Under the pieces are notes generated by a model. The model was not told the DNA's origin. It made no database searches and was given only the letters and a program-made list of their open reading frames with translations. The position numbers and the translations under genes are program-made. Of a stretch of DNA of 41,839 nucleotides, positions 18,337-28,569 are shown piece after piece. The DNA comes from Campylobacteraceae bacterium. GTDB taxonomy: Bacteria; Campylobacterota; Campylobacteria; Campylobacterales; Sulfurospirillaceae. The stretch spans positions 1-41,839 of the forward strand of contig JALUBH010000002.1 of assembly GCA_027050775.1 (NCBI GenBank), in the 5' to 3' direction. The number at the start of each line of letters is the position of its first letter. The stretch's first letter is position 1.

Positions 18337-18491
18337 TCTTGGCGACAGCCAAAGCTTTAGTAGAGCGTGAATTTGTTGAGAGCTTTGCTCTTGACAAAGA
18401 TGACAGTTAATCAGGTATCTTGGCGACAGCCAAAGCTTTAGTAGAGCGTGAATTTGTTGAGAGCTTTGCTCTTGACAAAGATGACAGTTAA
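18337..18491 (+). repeat. Perfect tandem 74-bp direct repeat (period 81) between pyrH and rpoZ
   Basis: Two identical 74-bp copies at 18337-18410 and 18418-18491 are separated by 7 bp. Each begins TCTTGGCGACAGCCAAAGC and ends GATGACAGTTAA. Each contains two potential hairpins: TTGGC-GACA-GCCAA and GAGAGC-TTT-GCTCTT. Read from the TTG, each copy is open for 23 codons to TAA (LATAKALVEREF...DKDDS). The period is exactly 27 codons, so both copies share one frame, different from pyrH. Its GC of about 42% by hand count looks higher than its surroundings. There is no good start signal for translation. Confidence 0.92.
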
Positions 18492-18516
18492 ATAAAAAAC
18501 CAAAAAGGAAAATAAA

Positions 18517-18729
18517 ATGAGAACAGAACAGATAACAGCCAAAGCACTTAAAAAAGTTGATGACGATAAGTATCTATTATCGATAATAGTTGCAAAAAGG
18601 GCGGAACAGTTGGCAAACGGAGCTGCTCCTCTTGTGAAAGTTGACAATAAAGAGAAATTTACAGATATTGCTCTTAAAGAGATAGCTGATGGTAAAGTGG
18701 GATTAGAGTCTATAACTGATATAAAATGA
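18517..18729 (+). CDS. rpoZ: RNA polymerase omega subunit
   Basis: This 70-aa protein has the omega signature MRTEQITAKAL...DDDKYLLSIIVAKRAEQLANG, where the RAEQL region holds the beta' C-terminus. It stabilises RNA polymerase and contributes to a ppGpp site in proteobacteria. It precedes spoT with an ATGA overlap, a pairing conserved widely. Ribosome site AAAAGGAAA lies before the ATG. Confidence 0.93.
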   Translation: MRTEQITAKALKKVDDDKYLLSIIVAKRAEQLANGAAPLVKVDNKEKFTDIALKEIADGKVGLESITDIK

Positions 18730-20888
18730 TAATAGAAGATTTAACAAAAAAGATAAAAGAATCCAAAGAGATAGATACATCCATATCAATTTTAAAGAGT
18801 TTTACTAAAATTACGCCACTTATACAAAAAGCGATTGATTTTTGTATAAAAGAACATCACGGGCAATATAGGAAAAGTGGCGAAGAGTATGTAAATCACC
18901 CTATACTTGTCGCTTCTTTGGTTGCATTTTATGGAGGCGACGAAGCCATGATAGTGGCTGGTCTTCTTCATGATGTTGTTGAAGATACAAATTGTGAAAT
19001 AGATACTATAGATAGAAATTTTACTAAAGAGATAGGTGCTCTTGTAGAGGGTTTGACAAAAATCATGGAAATTCGTGATATTGAGTTAATTCCTTCTTAC
19101 TCAAACGAAAGAATTATATCTTCAGCTTTGACATTTAGAAAGATGCTGCTTGCCTCTATAAGTGATGTGAGGGTTTTAGTGATAAAACTTTGTGACAGAC
19201 TACACAATATGATGACTCTAGAGGGTCTTTCACCGGCAAAACAGAGAAGGATCAGCGAAGAAACTGTAGTTGTTTATGCACCGATTGCTCACAGACTTGG
19301 TATCTCTTCTATTAAAAAATACCTAGAAGACAAAAGTTTTTTTTATGTTATGCCACAAGAGTATAAAAAGATAGATGACTATATAAATGAACACAAACAA
19401 CAACTCCAATTAAGATTAAACCACTTCGCATCCAAGATAAGAACTTTGATGTTAAGAGATGGTTTTAACGAAAGTGATTTTACCCTTATTAAAAGGATAA
19501 AACACCACTACTCAATTTATCTTAAAATGCAAAGAAAAGGTATATCCATAGAGGAGGTTTTGGATCTTCTTGCGATTAGAGTGATAGTAGAAAAGAGTAT
19601 TGATTGCTATAGGGTGTTAGGATTGATACATCAGCAGTTTAACCCTCTAATCTCGAGATTTAAAGACTATATCGCAATTCCAAAAGAAAATGGTTATCAA
19701 ACTATACATACAACAGTTTTTGATGACAAGTCGATAATTGAGTCCCAAATAAGAACTTTTGACATGGATAAAACAGCTGAATTTGGTTTGGCAGCTCATT
19801 GGAAATACAAAAGCGGAGGATTGAATCCTAAGCTTGATTGGTTAGATGAGCTCAAAAATCAAAATGATGAGATTGAAAATATTGAAGAGTTTTATCAAAT
19901 AGCAAAAGACAATCTATATAGCGAAGATATAGCTGTTTTTTCACCAAAAGGAGATATATTTTCTCTTCCTAGAAGTGCTACGGTACTTGATTTTGCCTAT
20001 GAAGTTCATACTGAAGTTGGTATTTTTGCTAAAGAGGCTTATGTAAATAAACAAAAAGTTCCACTTTTAAGTGAATTGAAAAATGGTGATATTGTTAAGA
20101 TTGTTACTTCTAAAGAGCCAAAATTTAGATGCAGTTGGATAAAAAGTGTAAAGACTGGCAAAGCAATCAATTCAATAAGAACAAGTTGCAGACAGAAGAT
20201 TAAAGATATAAATCAAAAGATAGCTATAAATCTTCTAAAAAATACATTCCATGCAAAAGAAAAAAAGATTATTGATTGGTTGGAAAAAGAAAATTTGACA
20301 AAAAAAGTATTTAAAATAACATCTGATTCTGTCTATTTTAAAGATGTAGTAAATGCACTTAAAAAATATTCAAAAGCAGAAAGTCTGATTTTTCCATTGT
20401 TGAAATTTGATAGATTTAAGATAAAAAAACAGAAATTTGAAAATATCGTTGTTTACTCAAATCAAAGCGTATCAAATGTCTTTTTTGATTTTTGTTGCCA
20501 TCCTAAAAGAGGCGATGATATAATGGGATTTAGAAAAGGAAACCAAGTATTTGTCCATCATAAACTGTGTGATAGAGCTTATGAATTATTGAAAAAAGAT
20601 GATACTATGGTTTTTGTGAAGTGGACTAGAGATGCTCCTGATAGATATAAGCTAATTGTAAGTTTGGAAAATAAAAGAGGCGCTTTAGCGTCCTTTTTGG
20701 CATATTTGGCTAAAATGCAGATAAATTTAGTAACGATAGAGTTGGGTAAATCAGAAGAGGGACATGTTGATTTTTTTGAAATGATACTTGAACTTCCTGA
20801 TAAACCTATAAATTCTATTAGAAATAACTTAAAATCAAGATATAGTGTGATAGAGTTTGTTTCGATAAATGATGCTTATAAGAGTTAA
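18726..20888 (+). CDS. spoT: Bifunctional (p)ppGpp synthetase/hydrolase (SpoT/Rel)
   Basis: This 720-aa cytoplasmic stringent-response enzyme makes and breaks (p)ppGpp. The HD hydrolase domain (about 40-200) keeps H58 and H82-D83 (LLHDVVEDT), so hydrolysis should be active. The synthetase domain (about 240-350) has RFKDYIAIPKENGYQTIHT. A TGS domain (SPKGDIFSLPRSATVLDFAYEVH) and a C-terminal ACT domain follow. This phylum usually has a single Rel/SpoT enzyme. It overlaps rpoZ by 4 bp. Confidence 0.96.
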   Translation: MIIEDLTKKIKESKEIDTSISILKSFTKITPLIQKAIDFCIKEHHGQYRKSGEEYVNHPILVASLVAFYGGDEAMIVAGLLHDVVEDTNCEIDTIDRNFTKEIGALVEGLTKIMEIRDIELIPSYSNERIISSALTFRKMLLASISDVRVLVIKLCDRLHNMMTLEGLSPAKQRRISEETVVVYAPIAHRLGISSIKKYLEDKSFFYVMPQEYKKIDDYINEHKQQLQLRLNHFASKIRTLMLRDGFNESDFTLIKRIKHHYSIYLKMQRKGISIEEVLDLLAIRVIVEKSIDCYRVLGLIHQQFNPLISRFKDYIAIPKENGYQTIHTTVFDDKSIIESQIRTFDMDKTAEFGLAAHWKYKSGGLNPKLDWLDELKNQNDEIENIEEFYQIAKDNLYSEDIAVFSPKGDIFSLPRSATVLDFAYEVHTEVGIFAKEAYVNKQKVPLLSELKNGDIVKIVTSKEPKFRCSWIKSVKTGKAINSIRTSCRQKIKDINQKIAINLLKNTFHAKEKKIIDWLEKENLTKKVFKITSDSVYFKDVVNALKKYSKAESLIFPLLKFDRFKIKKQKFENIVVYSNQSVSNVFFDFCCHPKRGDDIMGFRKGNQVFVHHKLCDRAYELLKKDDTMVFVKWTRDAPDRYKLIVSLENKRGALASFLAYLAKMQINLVTIELGKSEEGHVDFFEMILELPDKPINSIRNNLKSRYSVIEFVSINDAYKS

Positions 20889-20898
20889 AAGGAAAAAA

Positions 20899-22098
20899 AT
20901 GATAAATGAGGCTTTAAGAGAGATAAAGCGCGGAGTCAGTGAGATAATTGATGAGAAAAGAGTGGTAGAGCTTCTTAAAAATTATTTTGAGAAGGGGGAG
21001 AGTTATTTTGTGAAAGCTGGTTTTGATCCTACTGCACCTGATCTTCATCTAGGGCATACGGTTCTTCTTCAGAAGATGGCTCTATTCCAAAAATGCGGAG
21101 CTATCGTTCAGTTTATTATCGGTGATTTTACAGGTATGATTGGTGATCCCACGGGAAAGAATGAAACCAGAAAAAAACTTGATAAAGATACAGTCTTAAA
21201 AAATGCTAAAAGTTATGAAGAACAGGTTTTTAAGATATTGGATCCTAAAAAAACTCAGATATTGTTTAACTCTTCTTGGATAAATAAGTTGGGTTCTACT
21301 GGTTTATTGGAATTAACAACGACTTTTAATGTTGCAAGAATGTTAGAGAGGGAAGATTTTGAAAAAAGGTATAAATCAAATGCACCTATTTCTATAAGCG
21401 AATTTTTATATCCTCTTTTACAAGGATATGATAGTGTTGCTATAAAATCAGATATAGAGATGGGTGGAACTGACCAAAAATTTAATCTTTTGATGGGAAG
21501 ATACTTGCAAAGGGCTTATAATGTTGGCAAAGAGCAGGCAGTTGTCATGATGCCTCTTCTTGAAGGATTAGACGGCGTAAATAAGATGAGTAAATCTCTT
21601 GGCAACTATATCGGTGTAACAGATGAACCAAATGATATGTTTGGAAAAATGCTTAGCATCAGCGATAAATTGATGTGGAGGTATTATGAATTGCTTAGTT
21701 CTCTTTCTATCGAGCAAATTAATTCATTAAGAGAAAAAGTAAAAGATGGTTTGCTCCATCCAAAAAATGTAAAAGAAAATTTGGCAATGGAGATTGTGCA
21801 GAGATATCATGGCGATGCTGCTGCAAAGAGTGCAAAAGCAGAGTTTGAAAAAATACACTCAAAAAATCAGTTGCCAAGCGATATGAAAGAGTTTGAATTA
21901 GAAAATTCCGTTTGGATAGCTCAAGCTTTGGTTGATTGTGGATTGGAGTCTTCAACTTCTCAGGCAAGAAGAGATATAAAGCAAAATGCTGTCAGTGTAA
22001 ATCAAAACAAAATAAGTGATATGCAAATGCAACTTGAAATTGGCGAATATATCCTTCAGGTTGGAAAAAGAAAGTTTGCAAAATTAAAGGTGACATAA
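20899..22098 (+). CDS. tyrS: Tyrosyl-tRNA synthetase
   Basis: This class I synthetase of 399 aa has HIGH-type HLGHT at 50-54 and KMSKS at 229-233, with a C-terminal S4 RNA-binding domain. GGTDQKFNLLMGRYLQ is typical of the bacterial TyrS clade that includes epsilonproteobacterial enzymes. ATG 20899, with AAAGG just upstream, is preferred over an in-frame ATG at 20869 that lies inside spoT. Its TAA overlaps the next ATG (TAATG). Confidence 0.95.
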   Translation: MINEALREIKRGVSEIIDEKRVVELLKNYFEKGESYFVKAGFDPTAPDLHLGHTVLLQKMALFQKCGAIVQFIIGDFTGMIGDPTGKNETRKKLDKDTVLKNAKSYEEQVFKILDPKKTQILFNSSWINKLGSTGLLELTTTFNVARMLEREDFEKRYKSNAPISISEFLYPLLQGYDSVAIKSDIEMGGTDQKFNLLMGRYLQRAYNVGKEQAVVMMPLLEGLDGVNKMSKSLGNYIGVTDEPNDMFGKMLSISDKLMWRYYELLSSLSIEQINSLREKVKDGLLHPKNVKENLAMEIVQRYHGDAAAKSAKAEFEKIHSKNQLPSDMKEFELENSVWIAQALVDCGLESSTSQARRDIKQNAVSVNQNKISDMQMQLEIGEYILQVGKRKFAKLKVT

Positions 22099-23195
22099 TG
22101 GTATTTAAACCTCTTAAAATTGGAAAGTACACTATAAAACATCCTATAGTCCAAGGAGGAATGGGATTAGGGATAAGCTGGGATAATCTAGCTGGAACTG
22201 TGAGCCTAAATGAAGGTTTGGGTGTCATAAGTTCTGTAGGAACAGGTTATTATAAAAATCAAAAATATAGCAAAAAAGAGATAAGTAACAGACCATTCGA
22301 AGCTGAAAATTTTTACTCAAGAGACGGATTTAAAGCTATAATTAACAATGCGAAAAAGATTGCAAGTGGCAAACCTGTGGCTGTAAATGTTCTTTATGCG
22401 ATAAATGAGTACGGCAGAGTTGCAAGAGATGCATGTGAATTGGGTGCCGATATCATCATAACCGGAGCAGGACTTCCTACAAATATGCCTGAATTTACCG
22501 AAGGTTATCCCGATGTTGCTTTGGTACCAATTGTTTCAAGTGCAAAAGCTCTTAAGATAATCTGCAAAAGGTGGAAACAAAGATACAATAGGCTTCCTGA
22601 TGCGATAGTGGTTGAGGGACCAAAAAGTGGTGGGCACCAAGGATTTACTTATGAGCAGTGTTTCAAAGAAGAGTACCAACTTGAAAATTTGATTAAGCCT
22701 ATCAAGGAAGAGATAAAGAAATGGGGAGATTTTCCACTGATAGCAGCAGGTGGTATTTGGGATCATAATGATATAGTCAAAGTTATGGAACTAGGTGCCG
22801 ATGGTGTTCAGATGGGCACAAGATTTATTGGTACTCACGAATGTGATGCGAGTGATAACTTTAAACAAGTGATTATTGATTCAAAAAAAGACGATATAAA
22901 ACTTTTAAAATCTCCTGTAGGGTATCCGGCTCGTGGTGTAAGAACAAATCTCATAGATATGGTAAGCAAGAGAGAAGGTCCTAAGATAAAGTGTATTAGC
23001 AACTGTGTTAGTCCATGCCATAGAGGTCAAGAGGCAAAAGAGGTTGGATATTGCATAGCGGATAGACTCTCGGATGCCTATTTGGGCAAAAAGGATACAG
23101 GTCTTTTTTTCACGGGTTCAAATGGATATAAATTGAATGAGATAATTAGTGTAAAAGTGCTTATGGATAAATTGGTAAACGGAGAAAATGCTTAA
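22098..23195 (+). CDS. NAD(P)H-dependent flavin oxidoreductase / nitronate monooxygenase-like
   Basis: This 365-aa TIM-barrel FMN protein belongs to the 2-nitropropane dioxygenase/FabK group. Motifs are PIVQGGMGLGIS at the N-terminus, VEGPKSGGHQGF with the conserved active-site His, IAAGGIWD and GADGVQMGTRF. A cysteine-bearing stretch, CISNCVSPC, lies late in the protein. A homolog sits between tyrS and amiA in Campylobacter. The substrate cannot be told from sequence; FabK-like enoyl reductase activity is possible but unproven. Confidence 0.85.
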   Translation: MVFKPLKIGKYTIKHPIVQGGMGLGISWDNLAGTVSLNEGLGVISSVGTGYYKNQKYSKKEISNRPFEAENFYSRDGFKAIINNAKKIASGKPVAVNVLYAINEYGRVARDACELGADIIITGAGLPTNMPEFTEGYPDVALVPIVSSAKALKIICKRWKQRYNRLPDAIVVEGPKSGGHQGFTYEQCFKEEYQLENLIKPIKEEIKKWGDFPLIAAGGIWDHNDIVKVMELGADGVQMGTRFIGTHECDASDNFKQVIIDSKKDDIKLLKSPVGYPARGVRTNLIDMVSKREGPKIKCISNCVSPCHRGQEAKEVGYCIADRLSDAYLGKKDTGLFFTGSNGYKLNEIISVKVLMDKLVNGENA

Positions 23196-24567
23196 AAAAA
23201 TAGTAATTCTTGTTTTTATTGCATTTTCACTCTTTGCATCATCAACATATCTTAATAAAGTTTACTCTTATGACAGACAGATGAGTTTAGCAAATGATAG
23301 TACTATGCTCAAAATTTTCCATTCTTTGCAAAGTATCTATATAAAATCCATCATTCAAAATGATAAAACTTTAAAAATCGCAACACTTAAAAGATTGATT
23401 AAGTGCTCAAAAATCTTAAAAATTGATGGAAGAAATTACAAAAGAGAACTTTCAACTCTACTTAAGCAACCTAAAACAATAGAAAAAAAAAGAGTTGTGC
23501 CAAAGAGTAATGATTCAAGCTATAGCATACTGAGACTTTTATCTGTTACGACAAATAATGAGGGTATAAAGTTTAAGTTTAACCATCACATTAGAGACAG
23601 GGACATAAAGTCTTTCGCCTTAAAAAGTAGTAGATTTTATAGAAAGATTTATGATATAAATGCTATTTTGCCTATAAAAATCAAATTTAAAAAGCCGTAT
23701 ATTTTGAGAAAATTACGAGTTGCTCAATATAATAAAAAAACTATAAGAGTGGTTTTAGAAACAAAAAAAAGTAGAGCATATTTTCTTAAAATAGATAAAA
23801 ATACAGTTGTTATTGGTTTTGTCAAAAAGCTTAAAAAGATCAAAAAAGTTACTATTAGCAATAAATTTCAGCAGAGTTACTTTAGACCTTCTAACAAGAT
23901 TATTGTTCTAGATCCCGGTCACGGTGGTAAGGATTCGGGAGCAATAGGATATCAAGGAAGATATGAGAAAAAAGCAGTGTTGCAAATTGCATTAAAATGT
24001 GCAAAAGAGCTTAAAAAAAGAGGTTATAGAGTATATTTAACGAGAAACAGGGATTATTTTGTCAGGCTAAGAAATAGAACAAGATTTGCAAATAGGAAAA
24101 ATGCTGATCTGTTTATATCTATACACGCAAATGCAGCTCCCAAGAAAAGTGAATATCTTACATCAAAAGGTCTGGAGACATTCTTTTTATCGCCTGATAG
24201 AAGTAGTAGAAGCAAACATGTGGCAGCGCTAGAAAACAGATCCGCTATATCCGATATGGATTATTATACCAAAAATACATTTTTGAGTGTAATGAATCGT
24301 GCAAAAATTATTCAGTCAAATAAAATGGCATTAGATGCTCAGCAGGCTATACTAAAATCTCTTAGAAAAAAATACAATGTTGTTGATGGTGGCGTGAGAG
24401 AGGCCCCATTTTGGGTTTTAGTTGGCGCTCAAATGCCAGCAATTCTGATTGAAACAGGATATATCACAAATCCTACAGAAGGTGTTAGATTGTTTAATCC
24501 TGAATATCAAAAACTATTGGCAAAGGGTATCGCAGATGGAGTTGATAACTACTTCTTAAAGAATTAA
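23188..24567 (+). CDS. amiA: N-acetylmuramoyl-L-alanine amidase (Amidase_3)
   Basis: This 459-aa exported zinc amidase cuts the stem peptide from MurNAc during cell separation. A signal peptide (1-18) is followed by a helical region, an AMIN-like beta domain (about 110-215) and the catalytic domain from about 237. Zinc ligands are H245 in LDPGHGGKDSG, E260 and H313 in SIHANA; the catalytic Glu is in IETGYITN. Insertions inside the catalytic domain (about 320-400) fit a regulatory helix that an EnvC-type activator would displace. It overlaps the preceding gene by 8 bp. Confidence 0.94.
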   Translation: MLKKIVILVFIAFSLFASSTYLNKVYSYDRQMSLANDSTMLKIFHSLQSIYIKSIIQNDKTLKIATLKRLIKCSKILKIDGRNYKRELSTLLKQPKTIEKKRVVPKSNDSSYSILRLLSVTTNNEGIKFKFNHHIRDRDIKSFALKSSRFYRKIYDINAILPIKIKFKKPYILRKLRVAQYNKKTIRVVLETKKSRAYFLKIDKNTVVIGFVKKLKKIKKVTISNKFQQSYFRPSNKIIVLDPGHGGKDSGAIGYQGRYEKKAVLQIALKCAKELKKRGYRVYLTRNRDYFVRLRNRTRFANRKNADLFISIHANAAPKKSEYLTSKGLETFFLSPDRSSRSKHVAALENRSAISDMDYYTKNTFLSVMNRAKIIQSNKMALDAQQAILKSLRKKYNVVDGGVREAPFWVLVGAQMPAILIETGYITNPTEGVRLFNPEYQKLLAKGIADGVDNYFLKN

Positions 24568-24573
24568 AGAAAC

Positions 24574-25317
24574 TTAATATTCATTGGTATATTTTTTACC
24601 AATCTCATCCATCTTGTTTTTGAAAAACATACACCACCTTTTCAACTCTTTTTTATTGATATGAGCTAGATATATATCAACTGTTTTCTTGTCTCCTTCG
24701 ATTTTTGGTAGTGACGAGAGCTCCAAATCTTCCGGTAGTGCTTCCATGATGTCTATAAGGTCATTTTCTGAGCAATCTGCTTTAAAACCACAAGAAAACT
24801 TATCAGCTTTTTTTTCAAATAGGTTATTCAGTGCCCAAAGTACCATATGGTGAGCCATAGAAGGAAAACCGGGAGTAAAGAAAAATCTATCTTTAAGATA
24901 AAATCCGGGTACTCTATTGACTATATTTTCTAAAAGTTTAGCGTCTTGTGGTATATCTGCCATCTTGACTCTGTGAGGGTATGCTTCGCCACCAAACTCT
25001 TCTTTTATAAGATCTAGAGCTACTTGATTTGTTTGAAGAATTCCATTTGTAAAGGCGAGTGCAGCTACTTTTCTTGTGTAGTCATCAGGAGTAGAGCCGA
25101 TGCCTCCAAAACAAAACATTACACTTTTAGGGTCTTCGGATATCATTTTAAAGACTCTTTTCATCAAAGGAGGGTTGTCATTTATCACAAAATTTGCTTC
25201 ATGTCTGAGACCACGGTCTCTTAGTGCTTGATTTAAAAAAGAGAAGTGCTTATCCACTCTTCTACCATTTAGCAATTCAGTACCGATAATAACACTATAA
25301 AAGTTATGTTTATCCAT
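24574..25317 (-). CDS. MoCF (MoaB/CinA N-terminal-like) domain protein
   Basis: This 247-aa protein resembles the molybdopterin-binding domain of CinA/MoaB: an [12 protein letters not shown] start and [16 protein letters not shown], the family's ligand loop. The nicotinamide-nucleotide amidase half of CinA is absent. Stand-alone MoCF proteins have poorly known roles; competence/damage-inducible is a historical label only. It is the last gene of aspS-adk-this, overlapping adk by 8 bp, and converges with amiA across a 6-bp gap. Confidence 0.82.
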   Translation of the reverse strand: MDKHNFYSVIIGTELLNGRRVDKHFSFLNQALRDRGLRHEANFVINDNPPLMKRVFKMISEDPKSVMFCFGGIGSTPDDYTRKVAALAFTNGILQTNQVALDLIKEEFGGEAYPHRVKMADIPQDAKLLENIVNRVPGFYLKDRFFFTPGFPSMAHHMVLWALNNLFEKKADKFSCGFKADCSENDLIDIMEALPEDLELSSLPKIEGDKKTVDIYLAHINKKELKRWCMFFKNKMDEIGKKYTNEY

Positions 25318-25879
25318 AGATTAGTCCTTGCATATCTTTTACTACCTCTTCTATATCTCTTTCGCCATTTATATCTGCTAAAGCATTTTTTGAGTGATAA
25401 AAGTCTCTTATCTCTTTTAATGGCTCATTATATACTTTCATACGATTTGTAAATACTTCCTCCTTGTCATCAGCTCCCCTTGCTCTATCAAGTACCCTAT
25501 CTTTGGCAACTTTTTCTGAAACTTGAACTTCTATCACTCTTTTTAGATTGATATTTTTACTGTTTTGTAACTTTTTTTCAAGTGCCGTCATTTGTTCAAC
25601 CGACCTAGGAAATCCATCAATTAGTATATTTTTTTTGCTTGAGCTTTTTATTGCTTTTATGATGGTTTCTACGGCGATATCTACAGGAACTAAGTTTCCG
25701 ACACTTATCCTTTTGTCTATAATCTTTCCTAAGTCACTACCGGATTTTACCTCTTTTCTTAGAAGTTCTCCTGTCGAAAAATGTGCGGTAGTCTCAGAGT
25801 TTTTATCTGCGATAATCTGTGCATCGGTTGTTTTTCCACTTCCAGGAGCTCCGATTATTAAAAAGAGAGATTTTGTCAT
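25310..25879 (-). CDS. adk: Adenylate kinase, short form
   Basis: This 189-aa P-loop kinase has GAPGSGKT at 10-17, [16 protein letters not shown] and an arginine-rich short LID ([11 protein letters not shown]). It interconverts 2 ADP with ATP and AMP. It lies just after aspS, the place of adk in Campylobacter, so it is probably the vertically inherited enzyme. I chose ATG 25877-25879, two bases after the aspS stop, over the TTG at 25885. A second adenylate kinase lies at 35688. Confidence 0.88.
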   Translation of the reverse strand: MTKSLFLIIGAPGSGKTTDAQIIADKNSETTAHFSTGELLRKEVKSGSDLGKIIDKRISVGNLVPVDIAVETIIKAIKSSSKKNILIDGFPRSVEQMTALEKKLQNSKNINLKRVIEVQVSEKVAKDRVLDRARGADDKEEVFTNRMKVYNEPLKEIRDFYHSKNALADINGERDIEEVVKDMQGLIYG

Positions 25880-25881
25880 AA

Positions 25882-27630
25882 TCAAACCTTTTTTATCTCT
25901 CTTAATCTGATTCCTAGGTCTCTGAGTTGGGTATTGTCAACAGAGCTTGGTGCATTTGTCAGTAGGCATTGTGCTCTTTGGGTTTTAGGAAATGCTATAA
26001 CATCCCTTATACTACTGGAGTTTGTCAAAAGCATGATAAGTCTATCTAATCCGATGGCAAGTCCGCCATGAGGAGGTGCACCAAATTTTAAAGCATCAAG
26101 TAAAAATTCAAATTTTTCATTTGCTTCTTCTTCGCTAATTCCCAAAAGTTTAAATACCTTTTGCTGAATCTCTGGTTTATGAATCCTCATACTTCCACCA
26201 CCTAATTCAACACCATTTAGCACAATATCATAAGCGATTGATTCCATCTCGTCTATAGGTGCGTTTAAATCTTTTGGCATAGTAAATGGATGGTGCAGGG
26301 CTTTTACATCTCCACCATCAACTTCAAACATTTCAAAGTCCACCACCCATAAAAATTCAAATCTGTCTTTAGGAATTATCTCCATCAACTCAGCAAGGTA
26401 GATTCTAAATCTTCCCATGTAATCAAGTACTATTTTTTTACTACCTGCACCAAAGAAGATAACATCGCCTGTTTTTAAATCCGAAATTTTTATGATTTCA
26501 TCTAAATCATCTTGAGTAAAAAACTTAGTCAAGGGGCCTTTTAAACCATCTTCTTTCATCTGAAAGTATCCAAGACCTGCCGCTCCAAATTTTCTTACAT
26601 AATCTTCAAAGCCTTTCATCTGCCTTTTAGAAAAAATATTATCCCCATTTGGTACTTTGAGCGCTTTTATGCGGTTGTTTTTTTTATCTTTTGCGATTGA
26701 GCTAAATATCTCATTTGAAGATTTAGCAAAAATATCTATAACATCGATGAGTGGCAAATCATATCTAAGGTCTGGTTTGTCACTACCATAAGTCTCCAAG
26801 GCATCTTTGTATTTTAATCTTGCAAATGGAGTTTTTACATCATGTCCACAAGCCTTGAATATCTCTTTAATTAATGCTTCGGTAACCTCTATCACATCAT
26901 CTTGTGTACAAAAACTCATCTCTAAATCAATCTGTGTAAATTCAGGTTGTCTATCTGCTCTTAAATCTTCGTCACGGAAACACTTTGCTATCTGAAAATA
27001 TCTGTCAAATCCAGAACACATCAAAAGTTGCTTAAAGAGTTGTGGGGATTGAGGAAGTGCAAAAAATTCGCCATTGTGTACACGACTAGGTACTAGGTAA
27101 TCTCTCGCTCCCTCTGGAGTTGATTTTGTTAAAATTGGTGTTTCTACCTCCAAGAATTCTCTGCTGTCGAGTAGATTTCTTGCAGCGATTGTTGCTTTGC
27201 TTCTTAGTTTAAATATTTCATAAGATTTTTTGTTTCTCAAATCAAGGTATCTATACTTTAATCTTACATCTTCACCCACACTATTGTCGCCTATGACAAA
27301 GGGTACAGGCTCACTTGCGTTTTCTACGATAAGTTTATCTACTACTATCTCTATTTTTCCTGTTTTAAGATTTGGGTTTTCAAGTCCTTCGCCTCTAGCT
27401 CTAACTTTTCCTTTAGCTTTTAAAACAAATTCATCTCTTACTTTGTTTGCTACAGAGTGAGCTTCTTGGCTGTCTACAGGGTCGCATACAAGTTGTACTA
27501 AACCACTTTTGTCTCTTAAATCTATAAATATAACACCACCATGGTCTCTGCTGTTATTACACCAACCACAAACTTCTACTATTTCGCCTATATTTTTTTC
27601 GCTAACTTCTGTACAGTAATGACTTCTCAA
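25882..27630 (-). CDS. aspS: Aspartyl-tRNA synthetase (probably Asp/Asn non-discriminating)
   Basis: This 582-aa class II synthetase is of the long bacterial type. An N-terminal OB anticodon-binding domain (1-105) precedes motif 2 [18 protein letters not shown], a GAD insertion (about 290-400) and motif 3 GLAIGLDRL. Most members of this phylum lack AsnRS and charge tRNA-Asn through AspRS plus GatCAB; that is family knowledge, not visible here. The start is TTG 27630 (MRSHYC as in relatives); an in-frame TAA only 3 bases upstream leaves no earlier start. Confidence 0.95.
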   Translation of the reverse strand: MRSHYCTEVSEKNIGEIVEVCGWCNNSRDHGGVIFIDLRDKSGLVQLVCDPVDSQEAHSVANKVRDEFVLKAKGKVRARGEGLENPNLKTGKIEIVVDKLIVENASEPVPFVIGDNSVGEDVRLKYRYLDLRNKKSYEIFKLRSKATIAARNLLDSREFLEVETPILTKSTPEGARDYLVPSRVHNGEFFALPQSPQLFKQLLMCSGFDRYFQIAKCFRDEDLRADRQPEFTQIDLEMSFCTQDDVIEVTEALIKEIFKACGHDVKTPFARLKYKDALETYGSDKPDLRYDLPLIDVIDIFAKSSNEIFSSIAKDKKNNRIKALKVPNGDNIFSKRQMKGFEDYVRKFGAAGLGYFQMKEDGLKGPLTKFFTQDDLDEIIKISDLKTGDVIFFGAGSKKIVLDYMGRFRIYLAELMEIIPKDRFEFLWVVDFEMFEVDGGDVKALHHPFTMPKDLNAPIDEMESIAYDIVLNGVELGGGSMRIHKPEIQQKVFKLLGISEEEANEKFEFLLDALKFGAPPHGGLAIGLDRLIMLLTNSSSIRDVIAFPKTQRAQCLLTNAPSSVDNTQLRDLGIRLREIKKV

Positions 27631-27753
27631 ATCTTATCCCTCTTGTCCAAATTTTAAGGCTATTATTTTATCCAAAAAGAGCTTCATTTCACTTTATATT
27701 AATATATATACTGCTAAAATAAACCCTAATTTTATACAAAGGTTTTAAAATAT

Positions 27754-28569
27754 ATGGTGATAACTTCGTTAATTTCAAGACTGTTTGGCAAATTTGCCTC
27801 AACTGAATTTCCAGTATTTTTCCAAAATATCATAAATCAAAGTTATGTATCAATGATGAAAGTTGATATGAATGAATTTCAAAAACCATCCTTTTATAAG
27901 AGTTTAAATGCACTTTTTACCAGAGAGTTAAAGATAAAAAGAGAGTTTGATAAAAATAGTGAGAATTTTATATCTCCTTGTGATAGTTTTATCACGAGTT
28001 GCGGTCTTTTAAGAGAGACAAAAGCTTTGCAAGTCAAAGGTTTTTCTTATGAAGTTAGTGAACTATTGGGTGCAAATATACAAAAATCTAAAAAAGAAAA
28101 AATAAAAGATGGAAAATATATCAACTTTTACCTTTCACCAAAAGATTATCATCGTTATCATACTCCAATTGATATGTGGGTTAAAAAAGCTGTACATATT
28201 CCTGGCAAACTATACTCGGTAAATACAAAATGGCTCGAAAAGATACCAAATCTTTTTATAGAAAATGAAAGAGTTGTTTTGGAGTGTGAAGATACAAAAG
28301 GCAATCTGTTTTTTATGGTGTTTGTGGGAGCTTTAAATGTTGGTCGGATGAGTTTTGTTTTTGATGAGAGAATTCAAACAAATAGTGATAAAAGATATGT
28401 GACATATTATGAATATAGCGATAAATTTTTGAAAAAAGCTCAAGAGCTAGGAAAGTTTGAGATGGGCTCAACCATAGTTATGTTCTTTGAGAAAGATTTT
28501 GTTGATATCGTTGCAAAAGAGAACAAAAGCATTAGATTTGGAGATACGATAGCTATATGTCAAAAGTAA
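27754..28569 (+). CDS. psd: Phosphatidylserine decarboxylase proenzyme
   Basis: This 271-aa membrane-associated enzyme makes phosphatidylethanolamine. It cleaves itself at the LGST-type motif, here MGST with S239 becoming the pyruvoyl group. DSFITS near residue 73 and YHRYHTP near 130 hold the Asp and His of the self-processing triad. There is no obvious Shine-Dalgarno sequence before the ATG. It overlaps the next gene by 13 bp. Confidence 0.93.
   Translation: MVITSLISRLFGKFASTEFPVFFQNIINQSYVSMMKVDMNEFQKPSFYKSLNALFTRELKIKREFDKNSENFISPCDSFITSCGLLRETKALQVKGFSYEVSELLGANIQKSKKEKIKDGKYINFYLSPKDYHRYHTPIDMWVKKAVHIPGKLYSVNTKWLEKIPNLFIENERVVLECEDTKGNLFFMVFVGALNVGRMSFVFDERIQTNSDKRYVTYYEYSDKFLKKAQELGKFEMGSTIVMFFEKDFVDIVAKENKSIRFGDTIAICQK

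Noticed and set aside
18337-18491. The tandem repeat as a CRISPR or CRISPR-like array
   Set aside because: Only two units, 74 bp long with a 7-bp spacer, and no cas genes.
27634-27687. 17-codon leader ORF before aspS
   Set aside because: It is in frame with aspS, has a weak ribosome site and no codon bias; more likely a chance frame, useful only for fixing the TTG start.
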